64,000 nucleotides of DNA, from contig JAPFBL010000003.1 in NCBI GenBank assembly GCA_026182355.1, positions 2,939,001 through 3,003,000 on the forward strand, in the 5' to 3' direction. The notes under the pieces were generated by a model, which was not told where the DNA came from, made no database searches, and worked only from the letters and a program-made list of their open reading frames with translations. Within the stretch, counting starts at the first letter, position 1; each line of letters begins with the position of its first letter. Positions 1-10,084 of this stretch are shown one piece after another. Both the position numbers and the translations under genes were made by a program. Source of the stretch: Hermatobates lingyangjiaoensis (lineage: Eukaryota; Arthropoda; Insecta; Hemiptera; Hermatobatidae).

Positions 1-3000
1 CTGAAAGCCCTCTGAGTGAAAAAACAACACTCAGCCGATTTTCTCCAATGTTCTACGGCAAATTTACAGATTCAGATGGTCTCTATGACGGCAGTTCTGA
101 TGGAGCCAGGAATTCAAAAAAACATTCTAGTAAACGAAAAGAAAGGAAACGAAGCAAATCACCAACAAAAATTAACACTCTTTATGAAATTTCCAACAAA
201 TTAGAATTAATGAGCAAGTGTGCGAGAGGAAAGCCAAGTCCAAAGCGAAGGTCACGCCTCGTCAGGGCCTCCTCGACGTCGTCCTCCTCGGCTGAGAGTT
301 TGAACTCCATAAGGTATAATTCAGATTAGCTCTACATTTGCCTGGCACTCACCTGCACTATCACAATAACCTTTCTTCAAACAAATATTATATTTTCCAC
401 TTTTTTCTTTTTCGTAGCATAAATATCTTCATATGTCTCAATCCCATCTATTAATTTCTTACTGTTGTTTTTATATTGATCCATAAATTTGCTGAATTCA
501 CAATAAAATATAATAAGAGTATTTTTCCTCCTTTTTTGTTGTTGGGGTGAATTACATACATACATATTTCTGTTTTATTTTGTGCAGGATAAAACTAATC
601 ATAAATCATGTATTACAAAAATATATCATCAAAATATATGTGACGATTTATTAAATAATTAATTTCATCTGATATTCCGTCATTCGTATTCCAAACATAT
701 TTATTTATATATGTATGACAAAAAATTAAGAACATTATTTTATGCAGGGTAAAATTAATTTTTACGATCAGAGTTCTTAATTATGAGAGCTATTAACTTT
801 GCAAAGTAACAATAGTATTGAAATATATATTTCTTATTTTAAATATAAACATTATGAAGTTATTAGAAAAAAATAATTCTCTAAATATTTGAGACTTTGA
901 TCAAGTTTCAGAGTGATTGAGATCCTTTACTGAATTAAGTACAAATATTACCAATGTTCTAACATTGCAGAACTTTTCTGTAAAATTCTAAAGGTTATAT
1001 AAATATAAGGAGTAAATTTCCTTTTTACCTTCTATATGTTGCACTTTACTAGTAAATCCTTAGTTTATCAAAATATATCCAAGGTGAATTTGAATGCATT
1101 CGTATTTCATATTTGTTGTTGTGGACTACTTTTTTGCTTTTTACTTTTAACTTCTACCTTGAGTGTGTACGCATATCTGGAGTAATGTGCATGTATATTG
1201 TGATTATCAAACTATTCTCTTTGTGTAGCTCCCTTCAAGTAGTGAAAATGGTTATTAAGAATAACCAAGTTATCAATAACTATACTTTTCATAATGAATT
1301 TGATTTTTACCATTATTAATTCTATGACCTCTACTTTGAAAACGTTTACATATGTTCCTAATTACAAATTTGACTGTCACACTAGTTATATGTAACTGGT
1401 TTCCAAGATTTGAAAACATTAAGATGTGTTTACTTTTCTAATTGGTATGACGTCAGAATGTTTGATGTTTTGTTATTTATACCATTAAAAAATTAAATAC
1501 TATTTTTAGTGGCAATTTCATTTATTTTATAATATTCTGTGCGAAATATTTAGCATGAAATGGCAATTTAGTTGAAATTTCCAACTAATTTGTTGGGAAT
1601 CATCAAGATGAACATTGATATCAGAGCACATGAAATTTATATTATTATCTTTGAATTTTAAAGTGATTTATTTTAGTTATAAATGTGTATTTAACTATAT
1701 TGCATAGATGTTGAATTTTAGATTGTGTATTAATCCTCTAATAACTATATATATTAGTTGAGTATAAAAAATTGTTAATCATATTGAGCAATACAATCAG
1801 TAATTAATTTCCAGATTCTTGATAAATATAAATAATTTGAAACTAACAGTAAAGCTAATTGAAAATTAATGCATGTAATTTTGGTTGGTTAACGTTATTT
1901 ATGTGGTTATATTTTAAAAAAAAGTAATTTATTTTTTAATCACATACACATATGTTTTTCTCATTTCTGCATAAATTGATTTTACAGAAAGTTAAAGTGA
2001 CTTTAGATAAAAATATATCTTGAAAACAAAAGAGACATTGAATTGATAATAAGTGAAGTTCTTCTGACGTGTAACTGCTAGAAAATTGAACCTTCCACAG
2101 GGTTTTCATGGCAGGTTTACACTTACTATAGTGTATGTATACTGAATTATACAAATTTAACTCTTTACATAAACATGAAACTAACCATTTTCTTTTTTTT
2201 TTACAACGAAATTAATTAAAATTATATTCCTTGGTTCCTAAAATGACCACATCATCAATAAATGGTTAAACAATTGTTTTTCTTTTTTTTAGAGTATGTA
2301 AGTAACTTATGTAGGATGTCAAAAATTTCCTATTTAAAACACATATTTGGCCTATCGTTAGCATTTCATGTACTGTACACATGAGTAATTTATTGCGTAA
2401 AACATTAATAATTTATATAATTATATTAGTAATTATAAAAAGTTCCAAAAGAGACTTTATTAAAATATAAAATGATTAACTCAAGTGATTTGCGTTCATT
2501 TTTACTCTTTCAATGTTATTTCCTTTTTGTTCCATGGGTAATCTATATTTTTACATATAAAAGTAAAGTGGAGGTTTTTCTTCAGTTGTACTCTTTTGGA
2601 TTCTTTGTTTTTGGTGTATTCTTTTTTTTACAGTTGAAGGACTTGGCTGAAATTTTACTATTTCTTTTTTCAAGATTTCTGTTTTTTTTCTTTTAAATTT
2701 TTGTGTATATATACAAAGCATATTTCGAACTATTACTTATTTTAATAATTATTTAATTCTTTAGAATTACTAATTAATTTAATGTTTTTGTTTAAATTAT
2801 CTTCAAGAAGTAGAAAATCTTCGATAAGTAATAAAAGAAACAAACAAAAATGTTTATTAGCTTATAGAAGTTTTGCAATTCTTAAAATCTATGGTAATAG
2901 CCTTAGTAAACAACAAATTATTGATAGAGTCATAGAACTGAGTTTAAGACTTGTATGTCTGTTTAATTTACGGTATATACTGTTTATTTATAGTATATAT

Positions 3001-6000
3001 ACTTACGTAGAAAGAAGAAGCAAATCCCATGTATTATTTTCGCCAATATTCAAAGTATCACTTTTCACACTTTCCCCGTATTAACGTAAAGTCTATAAGC
3101 TATACAGAACTATTTTATCCATAACTTCAAAATTGAATTAAATAATAATGTAATAATAGACACAGTTATTAGTAATTGTTTCGTATATTCTACCCATCAA
3201 ACCTCGTATATATCTCCTCGGCCAAGCTGTGATGATAAGTTCAGTATATTGGTTGATAGCTACAGATTATAATAGAAATGATTCCAACAGGTTCTTATTG
3301 TCCTAATATCTTAACTTCCTGATCCCTCAAACACATGATCGAACAAGTTGCCTCCTTGATGCTTGGAACATAAGTATAAACATATTGACTCACAAATGCC
3401 TGAAACACAAGTACTAACCTGTCGAGTCCCTGACACTTGCAACACAAGTTTAAATATGTTGACTCCCAAATTCTGGAACACAAGTACTAACATGTCGAGT
3501 CCCTGACACTTGGAACACAAGTTTAAATATGTTGACTCGCAAAGTCTGGAACAAAAGTGCTAACATGTCGAATCCCTGATGCTTGGAACATGAGTTTAAA
3601 CATGTCGATCACATGACATATGACTCCCTGATGCCTGGAAGACAATCATAAGAAGTTGACTACTTACTGACTTACTGACTACTTACTGCTTTCAACGTTA
3701 AGTCCTAAGGAGTTAATTCCCTGATGACTGGAACACAAGCTCTAGTATGGCAATTCCTAATACTTGTGACACATTTATAAGAAGTTGACTACTTACTGCA
3801 ACAAATTGTCCGCTTTCAGCACATGTCCTTACAAACTGACTCCCTGATCATGATAAACAGAATAACAGTGTTAGCGGTTGTTCTTTAGTTATTTCTGATA
3901 ATATCATTCTAGAAAAACTGACAAATAAATAACATCTCTACAGAACGCTTGATTTAACCGTAAGCACTTGATTATTAACAACATTAGTCAGTTGTTGTTA
4001 AAAATAGATTGCCAGGAGGGTGGGAAAACAGGTGAGGTAAGTTACTATACCATACTACATACTAACCTAATAACTCTGTGGTACACGAACCATCATATGT
4101 GTTTATACTTTTAATGACAGCTTCGTTTATCTAAATCTACCAGATTTGAAAAAATAACCTATCAATAAAGAATTTATTGAATATTTATTCTATTTGGCCA
4201 TAATAGAATTCATTTGTTCAGTACGATTATTAAAAATAGTATGTTCATGAGTAACGAGTAAATATTTAGATACTTTGACCCGATCTTCTTTTGTTAGGCA
4301 ATGGGTACTGTACTCCGTAAGCAGCTTGACGTAGTCAGCTTACGACTAATGTTACCATATGGCTCTTTTTTAAAGCTTTGTAGAGCATTAATCTGGGTTG
4401 TATGCTTAATGATTACTTAGTGCACACAGATAATGGCATTTTTGTGTAATGCTTTTCCTTTTACGGCTAATGTTAATTTCATTACTCTAGATTATGACAT
4501 ACTTTATATGATTCCTACAAATTTAAATATTGTTATCAATTGACTTAATTATTTATTATATACATGGTTATAAACATTATTGTTCATATTTTTCAAGGGA
4601 TGCGAGCCAGTCCAATAATTCAACCTTGAAGACAGATGGATTGGAAAACTCTACTTGGAACGATCAGACCACTAATGTGACAAATGATGTAAGCTTTCTA
4701 TTTTTTATGACTCTGGTGATTTAGAAGTTTGGCTGTGAACTTTAATCGTGTTTCTTGTTAGCTAAAGATCCTATCTAGGCAGGGAAACAATGCCCCTTAT
4801 AAGCTAGTATTTCGCATAAACCTGGGTTTTATACCTGTGGTTGCAGCTGGAAAATAACAGTTACCAGACATTGTCTCAATTTGAAGTATTCAGGTAGTCC
4901 AAAATGTTTAAAATGCATAGCATTCTTCAAAACGCCAGCTGTTGAAGAGAAACTTTTATGATCTAAATTACAGAGATGTGTTAGAAAAGTTATAAAATAC
5001 GACATTATGACAAAAATCACCCGTCAATTTAATTGATATTTTTTTTGTTTATGTAACCTATTTCATAAAATAAACAAAATGGTTCCATTGAAAATTGAGG
5101 ATTTACTAAGTATTGCATCCCAAAGAACAGTTTAGATAACGCTAATCAACGAAGGGAATGTTCTCGTCCTGTTTAGGACATCAGGTTAGGAGTAAAGACG
5201 TCCTGCCCTCTTAGACTTACTATGTCATTCATATCATGATCTATTAACTATTCCTTTTAGTACATAACTATAAATGAAGTACAGTGACAAAGAAAAAAAT
5301 CTGTTTTGATATTTTGGTAATTTCCACATTAAGAAGTCCCCTGAGTCCCTTGAGTGTGTCTTCAGCATGCAAGTCGCACAATGCAATGAATATTAATAAA
5401 ATGCAACAGATATATAGTCGTATTTTAGGAAAATAACCTTCTTCTGTTTTGCATTATTAAAAAACTACTTTTCAATAATTCTACTTCTCATTAAAACGGA
5501 TACTACTTTCTGCGCCTTTCTAGTTATTCTTGAAGTATTGTATTTAGTATTGTCTTTGTATAAGTATACCATTATAAGTGTTATGAACTTTAGAATAATC
5601 CAAGATTTAATCTAATACTAAAGTAAATAACTATTTACTTTACATTAGTAAATTACCAGTAAATCTAAAATGGTTTTTTCTAAAATTCCCAGAAAACTAA
5701 AATGGTTGTCAAACAGAATGAAAACATATAACATATTTTCAAGTAATTTGTTAAAATTAAAGTTTAAACTAGAAAAATATAATTCATATTATTAAATAAA
5801 ACACTCTCTATGAATATATGGTTTTATGAATGAATTTAGAAAACAATGTTTACTATTGAGTATAATATTAATACTCAATATAATTGTTACTGTTGACTAT
5901 CCGTAATAATAATATCTATAATTATTAAGGATAGTCAACATGCCCTAACAAAATTTCATTTATTTAAAAAAAAAATAAATTAAAAATTAATTTTAATTTA

Positions 6001-9000
6001 AAAAAATATTCACAATCTATTATCAACTGATATAATTTACCTTTGGCAGTAGAACTTCCACAAAAATATTTGAGTATTAGTACACCGAAATCATTTACTC
6101 AAATCATCTACATTTGTGTGTTGAACTAGGGCATGTCATGACTGCGAAACTACATATAAACGTGCTTGTTAACTCTATTTGAACTTTGAACGTCTTTATC
6201 AAAACTGAAGTGCCAATCTTTAAAATCTTTTAAAGTGTGAACTTCACACTTTCTTCCAAAGTGGGTCTTGGAAATATGTCTCTTACTATAAAAAGATTTC
6301 ACATAAACACGTGAAACAACAATCAATGATTAAACCACAATAAGAATGGGAAAACAAGACTAAGATCTTTCTTACATCCCTTTCTGGACATTAGTCCTTT
6401 CCTGTGCTTTCACCCTTTTAAAATACCACTTTCCCTCCCACTCTTCTCAACTCCTCACCAGATGTTTTCTGCATCTAGTGTTCAGTTGGGTTTTTGACTC
6501 TGACGAAGACCGCTTGTTACGGTTGAAAGATCTTAGTCTTGTTTTCCCATTCTTATTGTGGTTTAATCATTGAATGTCTCTTACTATGTACACCAGTATT
6601 CCTCCAGTATATAACAATTACTCAACTACCTCTTGTAAAGTAACTGATGGAATTGTTTTTAGATGTAAAATGTTTTAAATGTAATTTACAGAATGAATAC
6701 TGCCAGCCTAGCCCGGCTTCACTTCTGATGTAAAATAATGATAATTATCATCATTAAATGGACCATTTTTATTTTATTATAGGTTAAATATACTAATCAT
6801 GAAAAATTTAAATTTCCAGATTTCGTCAAATTTGCATACTTTTAGGCCCCTAGAGTAGATTTTTGTACGTTTATTTAGTTCCAGAGTACGTTTCTTTGAT
6901 GTCCCCGGTTGGGTGGTGTGTATACAAAAAGTTTTTGGCACGCTATAGGCCACACCGTTTTTGATGGATAAAATTCATATATTTTATAATTTATATTTTA
7001 TAAAAAAAAATTGGTTTTATTGGTTTTTTTTTGGAAAATTGCATCATGGGAAAATTCTTTTTTGGCCAAAATATGATTTTAATGTAAATATGATCAAATG
7101 TAATATGAATGATCAAACCACAATAAGAAATCGGAAAACAAGCCTAAGATCCCTCAACCGCAACTTTGCGGTCTTGTTGGGTTTTTGACTCTGACGAAAA
7201 CCGCTTGTTGCGGTTGAAAGATCTTAGTCTTGTTTTCCCATTTCTTATTGAGGTTTGATCATTGATTGGTGTTTCACGAGTTTATGTGAAATTCTTTTAT
7301 GTATAGTATGTATGTGTAGGCAACATATAACATAATTTTCAAGTAATTTGTTAAAATTAAAATTTAAAGTAGAAAAATATAATTCATATAAATTAAATAA
7401 AACACTCTCTTTCAATATATGGTTTTATGAATGAATTTAGAAAATAATGTTTACTAATTACTATTAATCAGGTAATGTGGCTCCAGAAAACTAAAATGGT
7501 TGTCAAATAAGAAATGACCCACTCTACTCGACTAGAACAGTAAAGGTGAAAGCCTTTAAGTGTGAGCGTTGCAATCAGATACTAATAGTTGCAGTTTTAA
7601 TTTTTCGGAATCTATTGCAAACATAAGATTTCTCATATCTCTAAAATTAAAAGAATTAATATCAAACTTATTCAGAACATCTGCATCACTAACAGATGAA
7701 TATCAAAATATTAATAAACCCAAACTCCAATCCTACTATTTTACAGTATTTTTGAGATTTTTAAACCTAAAATGTTGTCACCGAAATAGTTTTGAATGAA
7801 TGTTGTAAAGAATTAAATTTGCAATGGGCTATTATTTTCACTTCTCTAATGTCGTTTGACTTTAAAAAAAATTGAATATAATTTTTTACTACCTACTTTT
7901 GATATCTATTATCCCTTATAACTTTTACAGCTTTAGATCTAGACAAGATCTGTCATCACATAAAATCTTATGTGAGCATAAAATAAAAAAGTCACTTCGT
8001 TTATTTCATATTTACATGGACTTTCGGATTTTTCATCTATTCTTTTGTTGCGTATTGAATCAAACATTTATTATCTAAAGTTACTCTAACAATGAATATA
8101 AAGCAATACACAACTGCAATAAGGGTAAGAACTAATTTGTCGTAAGTCTTTAAACACATTAAAAAAATATGCTTATGTATTTGTATAAGTCTTTGAAACA
8201 AATTAAGGGACGACTTTCCAATGTAGTGAAAAATTCTAATAAGATGCAATTCATGCAGATTGCTGGTGGAACGAGTCGCGATTTCTCCAAAGGACATACA
8301 TACACATATAGATCAATGATCAAACCACAATATGAAATGGGGAAAAAAGACTAAAATCTTTCAACCGTAACAAGCAGTCTTCGTCAGAGTCAAAAAATGA
8401 ACTGCAGAGAGTCAAAAAGAGTTTTAGAATCAAAACACTAGATGCAGAAACATCTGTGAAGGGTTTGAGAAGAGTGGGAGGGAAGAGTGGTTTTTTAAAA
8501 GGGTGAAAGTGCAGGAAAGGACTAATGTCCAGAGAGGGATATTTGGGGAAACAAAGGAGTAGAGTAGGAAAGAGTAAAAAACTCTTAGAAGGGGCTATTG
8601 CCCTCGTTAACACTGAGTCAAGTCGGAACAACCCGTTACTAATATTTACAATATTTGATCTATTAAATTTAATCAACGAGGACTCAATAATATTTCTTAA
8701 CACATATTATTTGTTATTTGATGTATTAATACAAATAATATTTATGAAGACTTTAAATTCGCTTGATATATTAATATATATGATGTACTGTTTTCAGGAC
8801 TCGTTCAGCAAAGTTCTTCCAGTTGTAAATAGTAAAGTGAAGAAGATAAGTAGAATGAAGAGCGTTGGCAATCAAATCAGGTATTACAGTGATTTTTGAC
8901 AGTAAAACTTACTACACTTGGACTCCAAACAACTTTGTCTGCCATATACTTGTCTGCTCCGTTCTCCTTAGTCATTTCAAAGTAATATTTTTGTGTCACT

Positions 9001-10084
9001 TTTCATGTCACCGTCTGTAATTTTGTCAATATTAAAACAATATTAATGGTTTCAAAATTTTTTCAATTCTGCATTACTAAATACATATTTTTAAGTCCCT
9101 CTATTAATTTTTTTTTTAAGAGTTTGGTTTGTAAAATGGGAGCAGATCTTATTAATTAGGTAAAGCATTAAAGAAATATATTATAGATTAAAAAAAATTG
9201 TACGTTAAAAAGTTGAGTATTCAGATGAAAGAGGCATCCATTGCTGAATAATACAATTCGGTGTTATTCAGGAAATTATTCATAATTGGGAAGAACCTGC
9301 TACCTCCTAATTGTGACCCGCGAATGTGAAGAATGATACACAAATTCTTGGCGTTTATGAAGGAAATTGTTATTGCCTTGATAAAGCAACAAAATATGAA
9401 CTACAATAGATTAACTGAAAATAAATGACACCTACATGAGTGACCCGTCATGTATGGTGGTGACGAACAAAAAGAAACCCATCAACTGTAAAAGCCTTCA
9501 CAGTTTCTTCTTTAAACAATACAATTTAATATAAAATATAATTTTTTAAAACATATACACTTAAATAAAAGTGAAGACTAAGTTCTTTGATTTTTATAAA
9601 ATGTACCTTAATTTACAATACACTTTTTATTATATATTGATTAAACATGTTTTTATTGTTTAGATTTTTACGAAGATTAGAGAAAAGTCTAATGCGGACG
9701 AAGGAAAATCAAGGCAGTCCTGAGAAACCTCTTCTTGGTGCGTACCTTAACTGACGAACTTGTTCTTCATTCTTAATGTAATATATGTATCATAAGTAAT
9801 TAGTGGTCATGGAAGAATAATTTATGGATAGATAACGGGTTTTTATAAATAGGCATAATTAGTTTCTCTAATATGAGTTTATTATATAATCTGTGTTGAC
9901 TAAGTGTATATGTGTTGCATGAGGTTGTTTGTGTTGATGAGTGCGGGTTGTGTGCTTAGGGAAGTCAGAGGAGAGGCGTGAGAAGAGGTTGTGCTGGCTG
10001 CGGCAGAGGGGTGCCGCCAGCGACAGTCTGCTCGTGGGGGAGTCGGCAGAGCCGTCCTTGCAGGTCGCCGGCCACACCGACTAA
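1..10084 (+). CDS. Unrecognised basic, Ser-rich protein, C-terminal five exons (5' end outside window)
   Basis: Five exons with agreeing splice phases: 3-313 (open from the window edge, donor AAG|GTATAA, phase 2), 4598-4688 (acceptor TTCAAG, phase 0 out), 8798-8880 (acceptor TTTTCAG, phase 2 out), 9664-9737 (acceptor TTGTTTAG, phase 1 out) and 9960-10084 (acceptor GTGCTTAG, stop TAA 10082-10084). Together they give 227 residues. The first visible exon reads SPMFYGKFTDSDGLYDG, then a Lys/Arg/Ser-rich stretch (KKHSSKRKERKRSKSPTK) and a run of serines (RASSTSSSSAESLNS). Exon 2 is Asn/Thr-rich. Exons 3-4 read KVKKISRMKSVGNQIRFLRR and LEKSLMRTKENQGSPEKPLL, a basic, probably helical segment. The last exon ends in QVAGHTD. 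No catalytic domain, signal peptide or membrane segment is visible, so this is probably the disordered tail of a larger signalling or scaffold protein; that is inference. The family was not recognised. The exon chain is fairly certain; the product is not. Confidence 0.72.
314..4597 (+). other. Intron 1 (visible) of the left-end gene
   Basis: AT-rich intron between donor 314 and acceptor 4597. Apart from the degenerate minisatellite at about 3300-3860, I see only AT-rich sequence. Open frames here are short, biased to Phe/Leu/Lys codons and match nothing I know. Confidence 0.6.
3300..3860. repeat. Degenerate minisatellite, about 37-bp half-unit and about 73-bp full unit
   Basis: The phrases CTGGAACACAAGT, TAACATGTCGAGTCCCTGA and TTAAATATGTTGACTC recur in alternation. 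The clearest copies are at 3412-3600 and spacing is about 37 bp, or about 73 bp for the two-part unit. Copies decay outward on both sides. The two overlapping minus-strand open frames here (3295-3520) are by-products of the repetition. It lies inside an intron of the left-end gene. Confidence 0.7.
5728..5860. repeat. Direct repeat, copy 1 of 2 (pair at 7319-7449)
   Basis: The stretch beginning ACATATAACAT and running through ATGGTTTTATGAATGAATTTAG reappears at 7319-7449 in the same orientation with a few substitutions and small indels. The flanking phrase AAAACTAAAATGGTTGTCAAA lies just before copy 1 (about 5694) but just after copy 2 (about 7487). The segment between them contains two foldback Penelope-like tails. 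Confidence 0.65.
5891..5940. repeat. Short hairpin: 20-bp inverted repeat with 10-nt loop
   Basis: TGTTGACTATCCGTAATAAT at 5891-5910 is the reverse complement of 5921-5940 with one mismatch; the 10-base loop is AATATCTATA. It could be a very small foldback element or a spontaneous palindrome. Confidence 0.7.
6323..6573 (+). mobile_element. Foldback copy of a Penelope-like 3' tail with hammerhead-like motif (family A, copy 1)
   Basis: A perfect 49-bp inverted repeat (6323-6371 against 6525-6573) flanks about 150 bp that matches the 3' tail of the Penelope-like relic at 8320-8703. Both contain CTGGACATTAGTCCTTTCCTG and the C/T-rich CCCTCCCACTCTTCTCAA. The right side carries GACT-CTGACGA-stem II-GAAA-GATCTT-AGTC. 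The outer ATTTCACATAAACACGTGAAA just to the left is also part of the repeat family. Interpreted as two head-to-head tails, as expected of Penelope-like pseudo-LTR structures; that interpretation is inference. Confidence 0.7.
6496..6538 (+). ncRNA. Hammerhead-ribozyme-like motif, family A copy 1
   Basis: Stem I is GACT (6496-6499) with AGTC (6535-6538). The core CTGACGA is at 6500-6506. Stem II is ACCG/CGGT with a seven-base loop, within 6507-6524. GAAA is at 6525-6528, then a GATC loop and TT. In hammerhead numbering this gives A15.1, a 4-nt helix-III loop, U16.1 and U17. The minimal helix III resembles hammerheads described in Penelope-like elements. A CUU cleavage site is permitted but not optimal. 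Activity is unproven. Confidence 0.55.
7108..7265 (+). mobile_element. Foldback Penelope-like 3' tail (family A, copy 2)
   Basis: AATGATCAAACCACAATAAG at the left is mirrored by the right end TTATTGAGGTTTGATCATT. It is followed by TTTCACGAGTTTATGTGAAA, the same outer tail seen (inverted) left of copy 1. The interior is shorter than copy 1. A hammerhead-like motif lies at 7187-7229. Confidence 0.65.
7187..7229 (+). ncRNA. Hammerhead-ribozyme-like motif, family A copy 2
   Basis: GACT (7187-7190) pairs with AGTC (7226-7229). CTGACGA is at 7191-7197 and GAAA at 7216-7219. Stem II is AACCG (7199-7203) with CGGTT (7211-7215), five uninterrupted pairs; copy 1 has an extra G in this stem. All core positions are intact, making this the best-looking copy. 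Confidence 0.55.
7319..7449. repeat. Direct repeat, copy 2 of 2 (pair at 5728-5860)
   Basis: Second copy of the approximately 130-bp repeat described at 5728-5860. It shares TTTTCAAGTAATTTGTTAAA and AACACTCTCT, and is about 1.6 kb away in the same intron. Confidence 0.65.
8320..8703 (-). pseudogene. Penelope-like element relic: GIY-YIG C-terminal end plus 3' tail (family A, copy 3)
   Basis: On the minus strand from 8703 the frame reads LRNIIESSLIKFNRSNIVNI and then SNGLFRLDSVLT. This is the style of the extreme C-terminus of Penelope-like proteins, where the GIY-YIG nuclease ends in an E-S/A-LIK ... N segment. It is followed by a roughly 280-bp pyrimidine-rich tail and a hammerhead-like motif (8349-8391). 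Nothing recognisable of the element lies upstream, so it is strongly 5'-truncated. It ties the family A hammerhead motifs to Penelope-like elements. The plus-strand frame at 8525-8899 is its shadow. Confidence 0.6.
8349..8391 (-). ncRNA. Hammerhead-ribozyme-like motif, family A copy 3
   Basis: On the minus strand: GACT, CTGACGA, a stem II reading AGACTG ... CGGTT (one C-to-T change creating a wobble), GAAA, then GATTTT and AGTC. The core is intact. It sits at the 3' end of the Penelope-like relic at 8320-8703. Confidence 0.5.

Noticed and set aside
8525..8899. 124-codon plus-strand frame
   Set aside because: Antisense shadow of the Penelope-like relic. Only 8798-8880 is coding, and that in the host gene's exon, which happens to be read through in part.
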